Source: CAVTWD01 sp963738325
GTDB taxonomy: Bacteria > Actinomycetota > Acidimicrobiia > Acidimicrobiales > Ilumatobacteraceae
DNA length: 64,000 bases
NCBI GenBank assembly: GCA_963738325.1
Contig: CAVTWD010000001.1
Location: forward strand, 1,240,001-1,304,000
Direction of reading: 5' to 3'
Part shown: positions 34,174-43,870 of the stretch, one piece after another
Numbering within the stretch: position 1 is the stretch's first letter
How the letters are laid out: each line of letters starts with the position of its first letter
Position numbers and translations under genes: made by a program
The notes under the pieces: model-generated
What the model was told of the DNA's origin: nothing
The model's database searches: none
What the model saw: the letters and a program-made list of their open reading frames with translations, nothing else

Positions 34174-35619
34174 GTGGCGGAGGACATCGGGTACTGGTCG
34201 GCGATGGAGGTCGCGGCGCACATCCGGGCCGGGGCGGTGTCGAGCCGCGAAGTGCTGGAGGGCCTGCTGGCGCGGGTCGAGCGCCTCGACGCCTCCGTCA
34301 ACAGCGTGGTGACGATCGACGCCGAGCGGGCCCGGTGGGAAGCAGCCGCCGCCGACGAAGCCGTCAGCCATGGCCGAGCCCTCGGGCCCCTGCACGGCGT
34401 GCCCATGACGATCAAGGACTCGTGGTCGACGGCCGGGATGCGCACGACATCGGGCGCGCCCGAGTTGGCCGGGCATGTTCCCGGCGAGGACGCGGCGCCG
34501 GTCGCCCGTCTCCGCGAGGCCGGCGCGGTCATCTTCGGCAAGACCAACCTGCCCCTCTATGCCGGCGACTTCCAGAGCTACAACGAGGTCTTCGGCACCA
34601 CGAACAACCCCTTCGACCAATCGCGGACGGCCGGTGGGTCATCGGGCGGAGCGGCCGCCGCCCTCGCGTGCGGCTTCACCCCGCTCGAGCTCGGCAGCGA
34701 CATCGGTGGCTCGATCCGGTTGCCATCACACATGTGCGGAGTGATGGGCCACAAGCCGAGCTTCGGGATCGTCCCCGCCCACGGCCAGATCCCCGGCCCC
34801 CCCGGCACGCTCACGCTGGCGGATCTCGCCGTCGCCGGTCCCATGGCTCGCCACGTCGAAGACCTGCGACTCGCCCTCGACGTGCTGGCCGGGCCGAACC
34901 GATGGGACCGTCCCGGCTGGCGGCTGGAGCTGCCGCCACCCCGCCGGGGGCCCCTGCGCGATTGGAGGGTGGCGGCGTGGCTGGACGACGACCGTTGTCC
35001 CGTCGAGCCGGGCGTCGCCGAGCTGCTGGCGCGTGCCCCCCGGGCGCTGCGGGAAGCCGGGGCCACGGTCGCCGAGGACGCTCGCCCGGGCTTCACGCTC
35101 GACAAGGTGGCCAACACGTTCTTCGCGCTCCTGAACGCCGCGCTGGCCGGCTCGTACCGACGCGAGGTGATCGAGCGCTTCGCCCTCGACGAGGAGCGCG
35201 GCCCGGTGGGTGACACCCACCGGTGGGCGGCGATGCGCCATCGCGAATGGCTCAGCCAGAATGAACGCCGCCTCCAGATGCGGCGGGCCTGGGAGCACTT
35301 CTTCGACGAGTGGGATGCGGTGCTCCTGCCGGTGATGGCCTGCCCGGCGATCCCCCACGACCACAGCGAGCCCCTCGCCGGTCGCACCGTGGCGATCGGT
35401 GGTCGCCCCCGGCCCTACTGGGACGCGGCGATGTGGATGGCCCCGGCCGGCGCCTGCTACCTGCCCGCCACCGTCGTGCCGGTCGGCCTCACCGCGGAGG
35501 GCCTGCCGGTCGGTGTCCAAGTGGTGGGACCCTTCCTCCACGACCGCGCCACCCTCCATCTGGCGGGCCAGCTGTCAGAGCGCCTCGGCGGCTGCCCCCG
35601 CCCTCCAGGATTCTCGTGA
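34174..35619 (+). CDS. Amidase (amidase-signature family)
   Basis: A 481-residue serine amidase with the full catalytic triad: Lys81 in MTIKDSWST, the cis-Ser in GGSSGG (154-159) and the nucleophile Ser180 in GSDIGGSIR. It hydrolyses amide bonds of small amides, amino-acid amides or aryl amides in the cytoplasm. GTG 34174 is preceded by GAGGAGGCGAC, a clear ribosome-binding site. Related enzymes include GatA, but neighbouring GatB/GatC genes are absent, so a catabolic amidase is more likely. Confidence 0.92.
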   Translation: MAEDIGYWSAMEVAAHIRAGAVSSREVLEGLLARVERLDASVNSVVTIDAERARWEAAAADEAVSHGRALGPLHGVPMTIKDSWSTAGMRTTSGAPELAGHVPGEDAAPVARLREAGAVIFGKTNLPLYAGDFQSYNEVFGTTNNPFDQSRTAGGSSGGAAAALACGFTPLELGSDIGGSIRLPSHMCGVMGHKPSFGIVPAHGQIPGPPGTLTLADLAVAGPMARHVEDLRLALDVLAGPNRWDRPGWRLELPPPRRGPLRDWRVAAWLDDDRCPVEPGVAELLARAPRALREAGATVAEDARPGFTLDKVANTFFALLNAALAGSYRREVIERFALDEERGPVGDTHRWAAMRHREWLSQNERRLQMRRAWEHFFDEWDAVLLPVMACPAIPHDHSEPLAGRTVAIGGRPRPYWDAAMWMAPAGACYLPATVVPVGLTAEGLPVGVQVVGPFLHDRATLHLAGQLSERLGGCPRPPGFS

Positions 35620-35658
35620 CCCGCGTCGTCAGCGATCTCGACGGTCGCCTTCACCGTC

Positions 35659-36417
35659 CTACGGCATCCCGTCGACCCGGAGGATCGCCCCGGTGGTGAA
35701 GCTGGACGCAGCCGAGGCGAAGTAGAGCGCGGCGCCCATCACCTCTTCGGGTTGGCCGCCACGACCCATCGCCATGTTCTCTTCCGCCCTCTTCCTGAAC
35801 GCCTCCAGGTCCCAGGCCATCGAGATGTCCGTGAGGAACGGCCCGGCCTGGATGCAGTTCACGCGAACCTTCGGGCCGAAAGCCCGGGCGAAGCCGAGGG
35901 TCAGCGCGTTCAACCCGGCCTTGGCCGCCGCGTAGGGCAGCTCGTTCGGCGTCGGGCGTTCGGCGGCGAGGCTCGAAACGTTGATGATCGAGCCGCCGTC
36001 GCCCTCGGCCATGCGCGTCCCCACGAGCGCCGACAGCCGGAACGGGCCCTTGAGGTTGACCGCCAGCACCTTGTCGTACAAGACCTCGCTCACGTCCGCG
36101 AGGCTCGGGTACAGCGGCGACATGCCGGCGTTGTTGACCAGGACGTCGAGCTTGCCGAACTCGCCGTAGACCCGCTCGACCATGGCGTCGATCTGCGCCC
36201 AGTCCCCGACGTGGCAGCTCACGGGCAGGGCCTTGCGCCCGGTCGAGCGCTCGACCTCGTCGGCCGCCGCCTCGCAGGACTCGAGGCGCCGGCTGGCGAT
36301 GACGAGATCCGCCCCGGCGGTGGCGAACGCCTGCACCATGGCCCGCCCGAGGCCTCGGCTGCCTCCCGTCACGAGGGCCACCTTGCCGGTGAGGTCGAAC
36401 AACTCATTGGCGTCCAT
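35659..36417 (-). CDS. Short-chain dehydrogenase/reductase (SDR)
   Basis: A 252-residue classical SDR: NAD(P)-binding TGGSRGLGRAM, structural NNAG, catalytic Ser in NVSSLAAERP and Tyr-Lys in YAAAKAG. Ala/Ser-rich residues after the first strand (VIASRRLESCE) favour NADP(H). The ATG at 36417 fixes the start just before MDANELFDLTGKVALVTGG. Probably reduces a ketone or oxidises an alcohol in lipid, steroid or aromatic metabolism. Confidence 0.92.
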   Translation of the reverse strand: MDANELFDLTGKVALVTGGSRGLGRAMVQAFATAGADLVIASRRLESCEAAADEVERSTGRKALPVSCHVGDWAQIDAMVERVYGEFGKLDVLVNNAGMSPLYPSLADVSEVLYDKVLAVNLKGPFRLSALVGTRMAEGDGGSIINVSSLAAERPTPNELPYAAAKAGLNALTLGFARAFGPKVRVNCIQAGPFLTDISMAWDLEAFRKRAEENMAMGRGGQPEEVMGAALYFASAASSFTTGAILRVDGMP

Positions 36418-36521
36418 CGGGCCACGCTCGCAGGTCCGCGCCCTCGCGCTCAAGGACGCACCATCGGGCATCCGCGCCCCCTGCCACCAGCCCGCCTACC
36501 CTCCGCCAGAGGAGGGCGACG

Positions 36522-37199
36522 GTGACCGTAGACGCGCTACCAAGGACGCTGCGACATCGGCTCCTCGGCTGGCACTCACCCTCCTTGCAGCGAGTCCTCG
36601 TCGCCGGCGGGCTCGGGCTGATCACGGCGTTGGCGACCGGTTGGTGGACGTCGTGGATCCTCGGCTCCCTCTTGGGCTGGACCGTCGGCTCCGTCTACTA
36701 CCTGGCCGCCGTCTGGCTCGTCATCGCCCGAGTCGACGGGGAGATGACCCATCACCTCTCGATACGCGAGGACCCGACGCGAAGCACCGCCGGTCTCTTG
36801 CTCCTCGGAGCCAGCGTGGCCAGCCTCGCCGGCGTCGGCTACGGCCTCTACCGCGCCAACCAGGACACCGGGGGCATGCGGGTGGCCCTCACGGTCGCGT
36901 CGATCGCCACGGTGGTGCTTTCGTGGGCGCTCGTCAACACGGTGTTCACCCTGCGCTACGCCCATCTCTACTTCACCGAACCCTTGGGCGGGGTCCAGTT
37001 CGCCGGCGACCACGCCCCGGACTACCGCGACTTCGCCTACCTCGCCTTCACGGTGGGCATGACCTACCAGGTGTCGGACACCGGGCTGGACAAGCAAGCC
37101 GTCCGCCGCACGGTCTTGCGCCACGCCATGCTCGCCTACCTGTTCGGCACGGTCATCGTGGCCACCACCATCAACATCGTGGCCAGCTTCGTAGGGTGA
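36522..37199 (+). CDS. DUF1345 membrane protein
   Basis: A 225-residue protein with six predicted TM segments. The C-terminal block RDFAYLAFTVGMTYQVSDTG is the DUF1345 signature. GTG 36522 has AGAGGAGGGCGA upstream. The stop overlaps the GTG of the following CoA-transferase (GTGA, 37196-37199), so they are translationally coupled although functionally unrelated families. Role unknown; the family is proposed to be a transporter-like or stress membrane protein. Confidence 0.88.
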   Translation: MTVDALPRTLRHRLLGWHSPSLQRVLVAGGLGLITALATGWWTSWILGSLLGWTVGSVYYLAAVWLVIARVDGEMTHHLSIREDPTRSTAGLLLLGASVASLAGVGYGLYRANQDTGGMRVALTVASIATVVLSWALVNTVFTLRYAHLYFTEPLGGVQFAGDHAPDYRDFAYLAFTVGMTYQVSDTGLDKQAVRRTVLRHAMLAYLFGTVIVATTINIVASFVG

Positions 37200-38364
37200 T
37201 CCTCGTGGCCGACGGAGCGTTGAGCGGGATCCTGGTGGTCGACCTCTCGCGGGTGCTGGCCGGCCCGTACTGCACGATGGTGCTCGCGGACCTCGGCGCG
37301 CGCGTCGTCAAAGTGGAGCGGCCCGGCCACGGTGACGACGCCCGCGGGATCGGCCCCTTCGTCAACGGCCAGTCCGCGTACTTCGCCTCGGTGAACCGGG
37401 GCAAGGAGTCCATCGACCTCGACCTGAAGGATCCCGTCGACCGCCACGTGTTCGAGCGGCTCGTCGAGCGCGCCGACGTGCTCGTCGAGAACTTCCGCCC
37501 CGGCACGATGGCCGACCTGGGCTACGGCTGGGCGGTGGTGCACGATCGCTGGCCCGGGCTGATCCAAGCCAGCATCTCCGGCTTCGGGCAGACCGGCCCC
37601 TTCGCCGAGCGTCCCGCGTACGACATGGTCGTGCAGGCCATGGGCGGCGTGATGAGCATCACCGGGCCGGAAGGCGGGCCGCCGACCGCGTCGGCACCTC
37701 CGTCGGCGACATCACGGCCGGGCTGTTCGGCGCGGTCGGCGTGCTGGCCGCGTTGCACGAGCGCGAGTCCACCGGGCTCGGCTCGCTCGTCGACGTGGGC
37801 ATGCTCGACGGCCAGGTCGCCATCCTGGAGAACGCCATCGCCCGCTATGTCGCCACCGGCGTGGTTCCCGGGCCGCTCGGGGCCCGCCACCCATCGATCA
37901 CGCCCTTCGGCGCGTTCGCCGCCGCCGATGGCGAGCTGATCCTGGCCGCCGGCAACGACGCGTTGTTCGCCCGCCTGTGCGACGTGCTCGGCGTGAGCCA
38001 TCTCGCCCACGACCCGCGCTTTGCCACCAACCGTCTGCGTTGCGAGCACGAGCCCGAGCTGCGCCGCGAGCTGGAGGCGGCGCTCGCCGGGGGCCAGGTC
38101 GAGGATTGGCTGGCCCGTCTCGAGGCCGCCGACCTGCCCGGCGCGCCCATCAACGACGTGGCCGCCGTGCTCGCCCACCCGCAGGTGCGGGCACGCAACA
38201 TGGTGGTGGCCCTCGACGACCCCGCGCTGCCCGGGTTCCTCGTGGCGGGAAACCCGGTGAAGCTGTCCACCCACGCCGACCCGCCCACACGGCCGGCGGT
38301 GCCCGCCCTCGGCGCCCACCGCGCCGCGCTCCTGGCCGAGCTGGGCCTCGACGGTCCCCTCTGA
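37196..38364 (+). CDS. CaiB/BaiF family (class III) CoA-transferase, one frameshift
   Basis: Starts GTG 37196 or 37205. The N-terminal part reads LSGILVVDLSRVLAGPYCTM and later VLVENFRPGTMADLGYG with the FGQTGPFAERPAYD segment. Near 37685 the frame changes and continues RVGTSVGDITAGLFGAVGVL through PGAPINDVAAVLAHPQVRAR to the stop at 38364. A missing C in GACCGCG explains it. Class III enzymes transfer CoA between carboxylates, for example formyl-CoA/oxalate or succinyl-CoA/aromatic acid. The catalytic Asp (in the Y-DMVVQ region) is present. About 389 residues if corrected. Confidence 0.85.
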
Positions 38365-38503
38365 CTGAACCCCCCTATCAGGCCGACTCACTGTCACCAC
38401 GTCCTCACGGATCCGCCACAGTGCCTCTGGCACGAGAATCCCTCTACTGAGACGCTTCAGAGCCCGGCTGGCGCAACGGGACCGCCACTCCGGGGCGCGC
38501 CTG

Positions 38504-39240
38504 TCAGGAGCCGTCTCGTCGCAACTCGTCGTGATCGGCGTCGTACTCGTACAGCTCGGCGTACCGGCCCCAGTCGAGGGCGACGTCGAGCTGGGCGCGG
38601 GCTTCTTCGGCGCTGAAGTGCCGTCGGAGGAGCTCGAGGAAGAAGCCGGAGCGAAGAGTGCCGTCATCGGTGCGGCGGAGGCTGTTGACGATGAGGGCGA
38701 CGAGCGGGGCGCAGCGCTGGGCGACCTCGGCGAACATCTGCTTGGAGGCCTGGATGTCGGCCCCGGCGAAGGTCGCACCCTCCGGCGTCAGTTGGATCTG
38801 GCCGTCGGTCACCTCGGCGAATCCGAGGAGCTCGAGGGCGTCGATGAGAGGGAGGAAGTCGTCGGCTTCGAGGCCGAGCTCTTCGGCCACGTCGGCGATG
38901 TCGCCGCGTCCCATTTGGGCGAGGATCTCGGCGAAGCCGGAGAGAGCGTCGACGGTGACGTGGGGCAGCGGCACTGTGGCGGGCGTGCGCCGCTCGTCGC
39001 GTCGACCGTCGGCCGGTGACACAACGGCCTCGGTGTCGCGCCCGGTCATGATCCGGTAGAGGGTATCGACGAGGCCTTCGGACTCCGGAGCGCGCCGGTC
39101 TCTCGGGTAGGGCAGGAGGACTGGGAGCGTGGCCCGGATACGGCCCGGGTTGGAGCCCAGCACCACGATCCGATCGGCGAGGATGACGGCTTCTTCGATG
39201 TTGTGGGTGACGATGACAATGGCTTCGATCGGGACACGCC
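38504..39240 (-). pseudogene. ABC transporter ATP-binding protein with AAA-associated C-terminal domain, N-terminally truncated
   Basis: Only the end of the ATPase is present: VIVTHNIEEAVILADRIVVL, the D-loop/H-loop region, followed by LPYPRDRRAP and an AAA-associated C-terminal domain (SGFAEILAQMGRGDIADVAE to WGRYAELYEYD) normally found in nitrate/sulfonate/taurine-type importers. The Walker A, Q-loop and signature LSGGQ are missing: homology stops about 39240, close to the divergent tryptophanase-like gene. Cognate permease and binding protein are absent. Probably a deletion remnant. Confidence 0.75.
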
Positions 39241-39269
39241 CACGGCCGCCGGGGTGACAGCATCGATCC

Positions 39270-40649
39270 ATGGGGTTCCGCACGATCATCGAGCCGTTTC
39301 GTATCCATTCCGTCGAGCCGCTCCGGATGACGACCGGAGGGGCTCGCCACCGCGCCATCGCCGACGCGGGCTACAACCTCTTCTCGCTGCACTCCGACGA
39401 CGTCTTGATCGACCTGCTGACCGACTCCGGGACCGGCGCGATGTCCCGGGACCAGTGGGCCGGGCTGCAGCGGGGGGACGAGAGCTACGCCGGTTCGCCG
39501 TCGTGGTACCGCTTCCTCGAGAGCGTGCAGGAGCTGTTCCCGTTCCCGCACGTGATCCCCACCCACCAGGGCCGTGCCGCCGAGAAGATCCTGTTCTCCG
39601 TGCTGGGCGGGCCGGGTCGGGTGATCCCGAACAACACGCACTTCGACACCACCCGCGCCAACGTCGAGTACACGGGAGCCGAAGCCGTCGACCTCGTCAT
39701 CGCCGAGGGGCACGACCCCACGGCGCTCCATCCGTTCAAGGGCAACATGGACGTTGCCGCGCTCGACGCGTTGCTCACCGCCCGTGCGGGTGAGGTTCCC
39801 GTCGTGTTCGTCACGATCACCAACAACTCGGGCGGGGGCCAGCCGGTCTCGCTGGCCAACCTCCGGGACGTCCGCGCGGTCTGCGACGCGCACGGCGTCC
39901 CTCTGTTCCTGGACGCCTGCCGGTTCGCCGAGAACGCCTGGTTCATCCGTGAGCGCGAGCCCGGGCAGGGCGAGCGCGACGTCGCCGACATCGTGCGGGA
40001 CATGGCCTCGCTGGCCGACGGCATGACGATGAGCGCCAAGAAGGATCCGATGGCGAACATCGGCGGATGGCTGGCACTCCGCGACCCGGACGTCGCGGCC
40101 GAGTGCCGCAACCTCCTCATCCTCACCGAGGGCTTCCCCACCTACGGCGGCCTGGCCGGCCGCGACCTCGAAGCGATCGCCCAAGGTCTGCGCGAGGCGG
40201 TGCAGCACGACTACCTCCGCTACCGGATCCGCTCGACCGCCTACCTCGGCGAGGCGCTCGTCGCTCAGGGGATCCCCGTCGTGCAGCCCATCGGGGGTCA
40301 CGCCGTGTACCTCGATGCGCGCGCCTTGCTCCCCCACGTCTCGCCGCTGCAGTACCCGGGCCAGGCGTTGGCGGTGGCGCTGTACGAACGCGGCGGCATC
40401 CGAGGCTGTGAGATCGGCACGGTGATGTTCGGCCGCCATCCCGACGGGAGCGAGACCCCAGCGGCGATGGATCTCGTGCGCCTCGCCATCCCGCGTCGCA
40501 CCTACACGCAGAGCCACATCGACTACGTGATCGAGATATGCGCAGCCGTGGCCGCGGAGGCCAGCCGGCTCCCGGGCTACCGCATGGTCGAAGAGCCTCG
40601 CGCGCTGCGCCACTTCACCGCTCGGTTCGAGCCGGTGGCCGGGCGATGA
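39270..40649 (+). CDS. Tryptophanase / tyrosine phenol-lyase-like beta-eliminating lyase
   Basis: A 459-residue PLP enzyme. The PLP-lysine motif MSAKKDPMANIGGW (K257/K258) and the substrate-binding NNSGGGQPVSLANLR match tryptophanase and tyrosine phenol-lyase. The N-terminus (EPFRIHSVEPLRMTT) and QGRAAEKI are also family-typical. These enzymes cleave tryptophan to indole, pyruvate and ammonia, or tyrosine to phenol. Which substrate it prefers cannot be decided. Its stop overlaps the agmatine deiminase ATG (ATGA, 40646-40649), and that gene overlaps UreF, making a three-gene amino-acid/amine nitrogen operon. Confidence 0.88.
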   Translation: MGFRTIIEPFRIHSVEPLRMTTGGARHRAIADAGYNLFSLHSDDVLIDLLTDSGTGAMSRDQWAGLQRGDESYAGSPSWYRFLESVQELFPFPHVIPTHQGRAAEKILFSVLGGPGRVIPNNTHFDTTRANVEYTGAEAVDLVIAEGHDPTALHPFKGNMDVAALDALLTARAGEVPVVFVTITNNSGGGQPVSLANLRDVRAVCDAHGVPLFLDACRFAENAWFIREREPGQGERDVADIVRDMASLADGMTMSAKKDPMANIGGWLALRDPDVAAECRNLLILTEGFPTYGGLAGRDLEAIAQGLREAVQHDYLRYRIRSTAYLGEALVAQGIPVVQPIGGHAVYLDARALLPHVSPLQYPGQALAVALYERGGIRGCEIGTVMFGRHPDGSETPAAMDLVRLAIPRRTYTQSHIDYVIEICAAVAAEASRLPGYRMVEEPRALRHFTARFEPVAGR

Positions 40650-41680
40650 GCGACGGCGCCACCCCGAGCCCCGCCGAGGCCGGCTACAAGATGCCGGCCG
40701 AGTGGGCCCCGCACACGAGGACGTGGATGGCATGGCCTCCCGACGGCTACCTGCGCGAGCGGGGCCACCCGGCGGCGGCCGCGTGGGCGGCCGTGGCCAA
40801 TGCCGTCGCGCGGTTCGAGCCCGTCACCATGCTCGTGGATCCCGAGCTCGAAGCCGAGGCGAGAGGACGGCTGGACCCCGGCATCGACGTGGTCGGCCGC
40901 GTGCTCGACGACGGGTGGATGCGCGACTTCGGGCCGAGCTTCGTCGTCGACGCCTCCGGTGGCCTCGGCGCGGTGGCTTGGACGTTCAATGGCTGGGGCG
41001 CCCAGCCGTGGGCCCGGTGGGATCACGACGCCGCGGTCGCCCCGTTCGTGGCCACGCGCACCGGGGCGCGCCTGTTCCAGTCACGACTGGTGAACGAGGG
41101 GGGCGGCCTGTGCGTCGACGGCGCGGGCACGGTGCTCGTCACGGAGAGCGTGCAACTCGACCCCCGCCGGAACCCGGGATGGAGCCGCGCCGAGGTCGAG
41201 GCGGAGCTGCGGGCCCAGCTCGGGGTGACCACCGTCGTCTGGCTCGCGAGCGGGCTGACAGCCGACATGCGCGGTTACGGGACCAACGGTCACATCGATC
41301 TGTTGGCCGCGTTCGCGCGACCGGGTCTGGTGTTGGTCCACCGGCAACCCGACCCCCGCCATCCCGATCACGCCGTCATGGCCGAGAACCTCGAGCGCCT
41401 GAGCCAGGCGACCGATGCCGCGGGGCGGCCCTTCGAGCTCGTCGAGATCACGGCCCCCGACAGCGACGAGCTGAACGACCACAGCTACATCAACTTCTCG
41501 TTCGTCAACGGGGCCCTCGTGCTGTGCTTGTTCGCCGACACCGTCGCCGACGCCGAGGCGATGGCGACGTTCGCACGGCTCTTCCCCGAGCGCCGGCTGG
41601 TGAGCGTCGACGCCCGCCCGCTGTTCGCGAAGGGCGGCGGCGTGCACTGCATCACCCAGCAACAGCCGGCCACGCCATGA
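40646..41680 (+). CDS. aguA: Agmatine deiminase
   Basis: A 344-residue GME-superfamily deiminase. The N-terminal MPAEWAPHTRTWMAWP and the WMRDFGPSFVVD guanidine-site region are characteristic, GTNGHIDLLAAF carries the catalytic His, and the nucleophilic Cys335 lies in GGGVHCITQQ. It converts agmatine to N-carbamoylputrescine and ammonia. ATG 40646 overlaps the previous stop and its stop overlaps the next ATG (41677-41680), so it is central in a coupled operon. The N-carbamoylputrescine amidase expected downstream is not present in this window. Confidence 0.92.
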   Translation: MSDGATPSPAEAGYKMPAEWAPHTRTWMAWPPDGYLRERGHPAAAAWAAVANAVARFEPVTMLVDPELEAEARGRLDPGIDVVGRVLDDGWMRDFGPSFVVDASGGLGAVAWTFNGWGAQPWARWDHDAAVAPFVATRTGARLFQSRLVNEGGGLCVDGAGTVLVTESVQLDPRRNPGWSRAEVEAELRAQLGVTTVVWLASGLTADMRGYGTNGHIDLLAAFARPGLVLVHRQPDPRHPDHAVMAENLERLSQATDAAGRPFELVEITAPDSDELNDHSYINFSFVNGALVLCLFADTVADAEAMATFARLFPERRLVSVDARPLFAKGGGVHCITQQQPATP

Positions 41681-42348
41681 CTCCCGGCGACGCCCTCTTA
41701 GCCCTGCAGCTAGGGGACAGCGCGTTCCCCTCGGGGACCTTCGTCGCCTCGTACGGCCTCGAGGTGCTCGCTGAAGAGGGCGAGGTGGTGGGCGAGGAGG
41801 GGCTCAATGCGTTCGTGCGCGCCCACCTCTCGTTGCGGTGGGCCACCTTGGAGCGCTGGGCCATCGTGCACGCCCACCGGGCGGGGGGCGACCTCGATCG
41901 GGTGTCGTGGGCCGACCACCAGCTCGACGCGTTGAGCTGGCCCCCTGCGGCTCGGGCGGCGTCGCGCACCGCCGGCGACGCCATGCTCGGCGTGCACGAG
42001 CGCCTCGGCTGGGCCGTCGCCAGGACGTTCCGTCGGCTCGTCGTCGCGGGGGCGTCTCCGGGCCACCAGGCTGTCGCGGAGGGGCTCGTGGCCGCCGAGC
42101 GAGGGCTCGACGAGCAGGGTGCGGCGCTGGTGGCCGGGCATCGAGTCGCCACCGGCCTGGCCTCGGCGGGGATCCGGCTCGGAGTCGTCGGCCACCTGGG
42201 GGCGCAACGGGTGCTCGACGACGGGCGCGCCACCCTCGTGGAGGTCCTCGCTCGGCCGCTGCCGGAGGCGCCCCACGGGTTCTCGCCCGCCGCCGACGCG
42301 GCGATGGCTCGCCACGGCCGGCGGACCGGGCGCCTCTTCTCCTGCTGA
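41677..42348 (+). CDS. Orphan UreF-like urease accessory protein
   Basis: A 223-residue helical protein whose start LLALQLGDSAFPSGTFVASYG is the UreF signature, followed by EEGLNAFVRAHL and RAHRAGGDLDRVSWADHQLD-type helices. UreF helps UreD and UreG load nickel into urease. No ureABC, ureD, ureE or ureG is in the window. It overlaps the agmatine deiminase stop by four bases, so it is expressed with amine catabolism genes. It may serve a distant urease or another metal centre; an independent role is possible. Confidence 0.75.
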   Translation: MTPGDALLALQLGDSAFPSGTFVASYGLEVLAEEGEVVGEEGLNAFVRAHLSLRWATLERWAIVHAHRAGGDLDRVSWADHQLDALSWPPAARAASRTAGDAMLGVHERLGWAVARTFRRLVVAGASPGHQAVAEGLVAAERGLDEQGAALVAGHRVATGLASAGIRLGVVGHLGAQRVLDDGRATLVEVLARPLPEAPHGFSPAADAAMARHGRRTGRLFSC

Positions 42349-42427
42349 GACGGCTGCACCTCCCTCGGCAACGCCCGGCCCCGGCTCGCGAGGGCCGGTC
42401 GCGGTCACGGGCCATAGGGTGCGCCAC

Positions 42428-43201
42428 ATGTCCGACCCTTTCGATCTCACCGGGCAGAGCGCGCTCGTCACGGGCGCCAGCCGCGGCATCGGGGCGGCCT
42501 GCGCGGCGGCCCTCGACCGCGCCGGGGCGAGAGTCGCCGTAGCCGCGCGGTCGGAAGAGCAGCTCCGCGCCGTGGCCGCGAGGCTCCTCCACGACCCGGT
42601 CGTCCTCGTGACCGATCTGGCCGACGCCGAGGCGCCCTCCGCCCTGGCCGACTCGGCGCTCCAGGCCTTGGGCGCCGTCGACATCTGCGTGAACAACGCG
42701 GGGGTCGGGCGCCGCAAGGACAGCCACACCCTCACCGCGGACGAGATCGACTGGATGCTGGCCGTGAACGTCCGCGCCCCGCTCCTGCTGTGTGCGGCGC
42801 TCCTGCCCTCGATGGTGGCTCGCCGCCGCGGCTCGATCATCAACATCACGTCGATCTCCGGCGTGGTCGGCGCCCCTCGCCGAGCTGCGTACGCGGCCAG
42901 CAAGGGTGGGATGGATGCCGCCACGCGAGCCCTGGCCATGGAGTACGGACCGCACGGCATCCGGGTCAATGCGGTGGCGCCCGGGGTGGTGGAGACCGAC
43001 ATGTGGACGGCGCCGCTCGCGCAGCCCGGAGTCCGAGAAGAGGTCACCGCGCTCACGGCCCTGCGACGCCTCTCGACGCCCGACGACGTGGCCGACGTGG
43101 TCGTCTTTCTCGCCTCTGACGCCGCTCGTTACCTCACCGGCGAGACCCTCTCGGCCGACGGCGGGCTGGCGAGCACGCTCAACCTCTGGCCTGCCGTGTG
43201 A
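42428..43201 (+). CDS. Short-chain dehydrogenase/reductase (SDR)
   Basis: A 257-residue classical SDR with TGASRGIGAACAAAL (cofactor loop), NNAG, NITSISG (catalytic Ser) and YAASKGG (Tyr-Lys). TAGGGT (42415-42420) is a -10 box seven bases before ATG 42428, giving an almost leaderless message. It is separated by 79 bases from ureF, so it is probably its own unit. Substrate unknown; a 3-oxoacyl or hydroxysteroid type is common. Confidence 0.92.
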   Translation: MSDPFDLTGQSALVTGASRGIGAACAAALDRAGARVAVAARSEEQLRAVAARLLHDPVVLVTDLADAEAPSALADSALQALGAVDICVNNAGVGRRKDSHTLTADEIDWMLAVNVRAPLLLCAALLPSMVARRRGSIINITSISGVVGAPRRAAYAASKGGMDAATRALAMEYGPHGIRVNAVAPGVVETDMWTAPLAQPGVREEVTALTALRRLSTPDDVADVVVFLASDAARYLTGETLSADGGLASTLNLWPAV

Positions 43202-43213
43202 GACCTCGCCTCA

Positions 43214-43702
43214 CTACTCGCGCAGCCGTTCGGCACCTCGCTGCCGCGCCACCGTCATGATCGCCTCATCGCCACGGCGCCAGAACAGGGTGAGCGTGAC
43301 CGCGCGGATCCGCCAACCCTCGGGGGTGCGCACGAGCCGATCGGTGTAGAAGCCGCCGATGTCGAACCAGTCGGCGCCGGCCGGCGCGTCACCGAGGACA
43401 TGCACGGCCTGCATGTACATGACGCACGTCGCCTCGTCGCCAGTGATGGTGACCGTCGGATTGGTCATCGAGTGCTGCGTCGCCACCAGCCCCGTCATCA
43501 ATGTTCGGACGTTGGCCACCCAGGCGTCGGCCGGCATCGTCGACGCGGGCCGCCCGTTGTAGCTCGAGAAGTCGATGCCGACCTCATCGGTGAAGATCGA
43601 CCGGTAGAGCTCCCAGTCACGGGTGTCGATGGCGCTGGCGTAGCGGTAGACGGTCTCGCACACGGCCCGGTGGTCCTCGCCTGACAGGTCGTTGGTGGAC
43701 AT
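43214..43702 (-). CDS. SnoaL-like / NTF2-fold protein
   Basis: A 162-residue cone-fold protein: AVCETVYRYASAIDTRDWEL, FDIGGFYTDRLVRTPEGWRI and ITGDEATCVMYMQAVHV are the standard NTF2-like segments. SnoaL-type members act as dehydratases or cyclases on small hydrophobic molecules; with SDR neighbours it could take part in a degradation pathway for an aromatic or steroid substrate. It converges with the upstream SDR, 12 bases between the stops. Confidence 0.8.
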   Translation of the reverse strand: MSTNDLSGEDHRAVCETVYRYASAIDTRDWELYRSIFTDEVGIDFSSYNGRPASTMPADAWVANVRTLMTGLVATQHSMTNPTVTITGDEATCVMYMQAVHVLGDAPAGADWFDIGGFYTDRLVRTPEGWRIRAVTLTLFWRRGDEAIMTVARQRGAERLRE

Positions 43703-43870
43703 CGGTCGATCCCTTCCCGCCCGCGGTCATCACGCTGCCGGTGCCGCGAGCTACCGTCGTTGCTCGGCCATCATGCCCGCTCTCGCCGTTTCGACCGGCA
43801 TCGCCTGGGGAAGGCTTGCCACCTTCGGGAAGGAAGCGAATGCACAAGGCGCGGTGACACGCCTGACACC

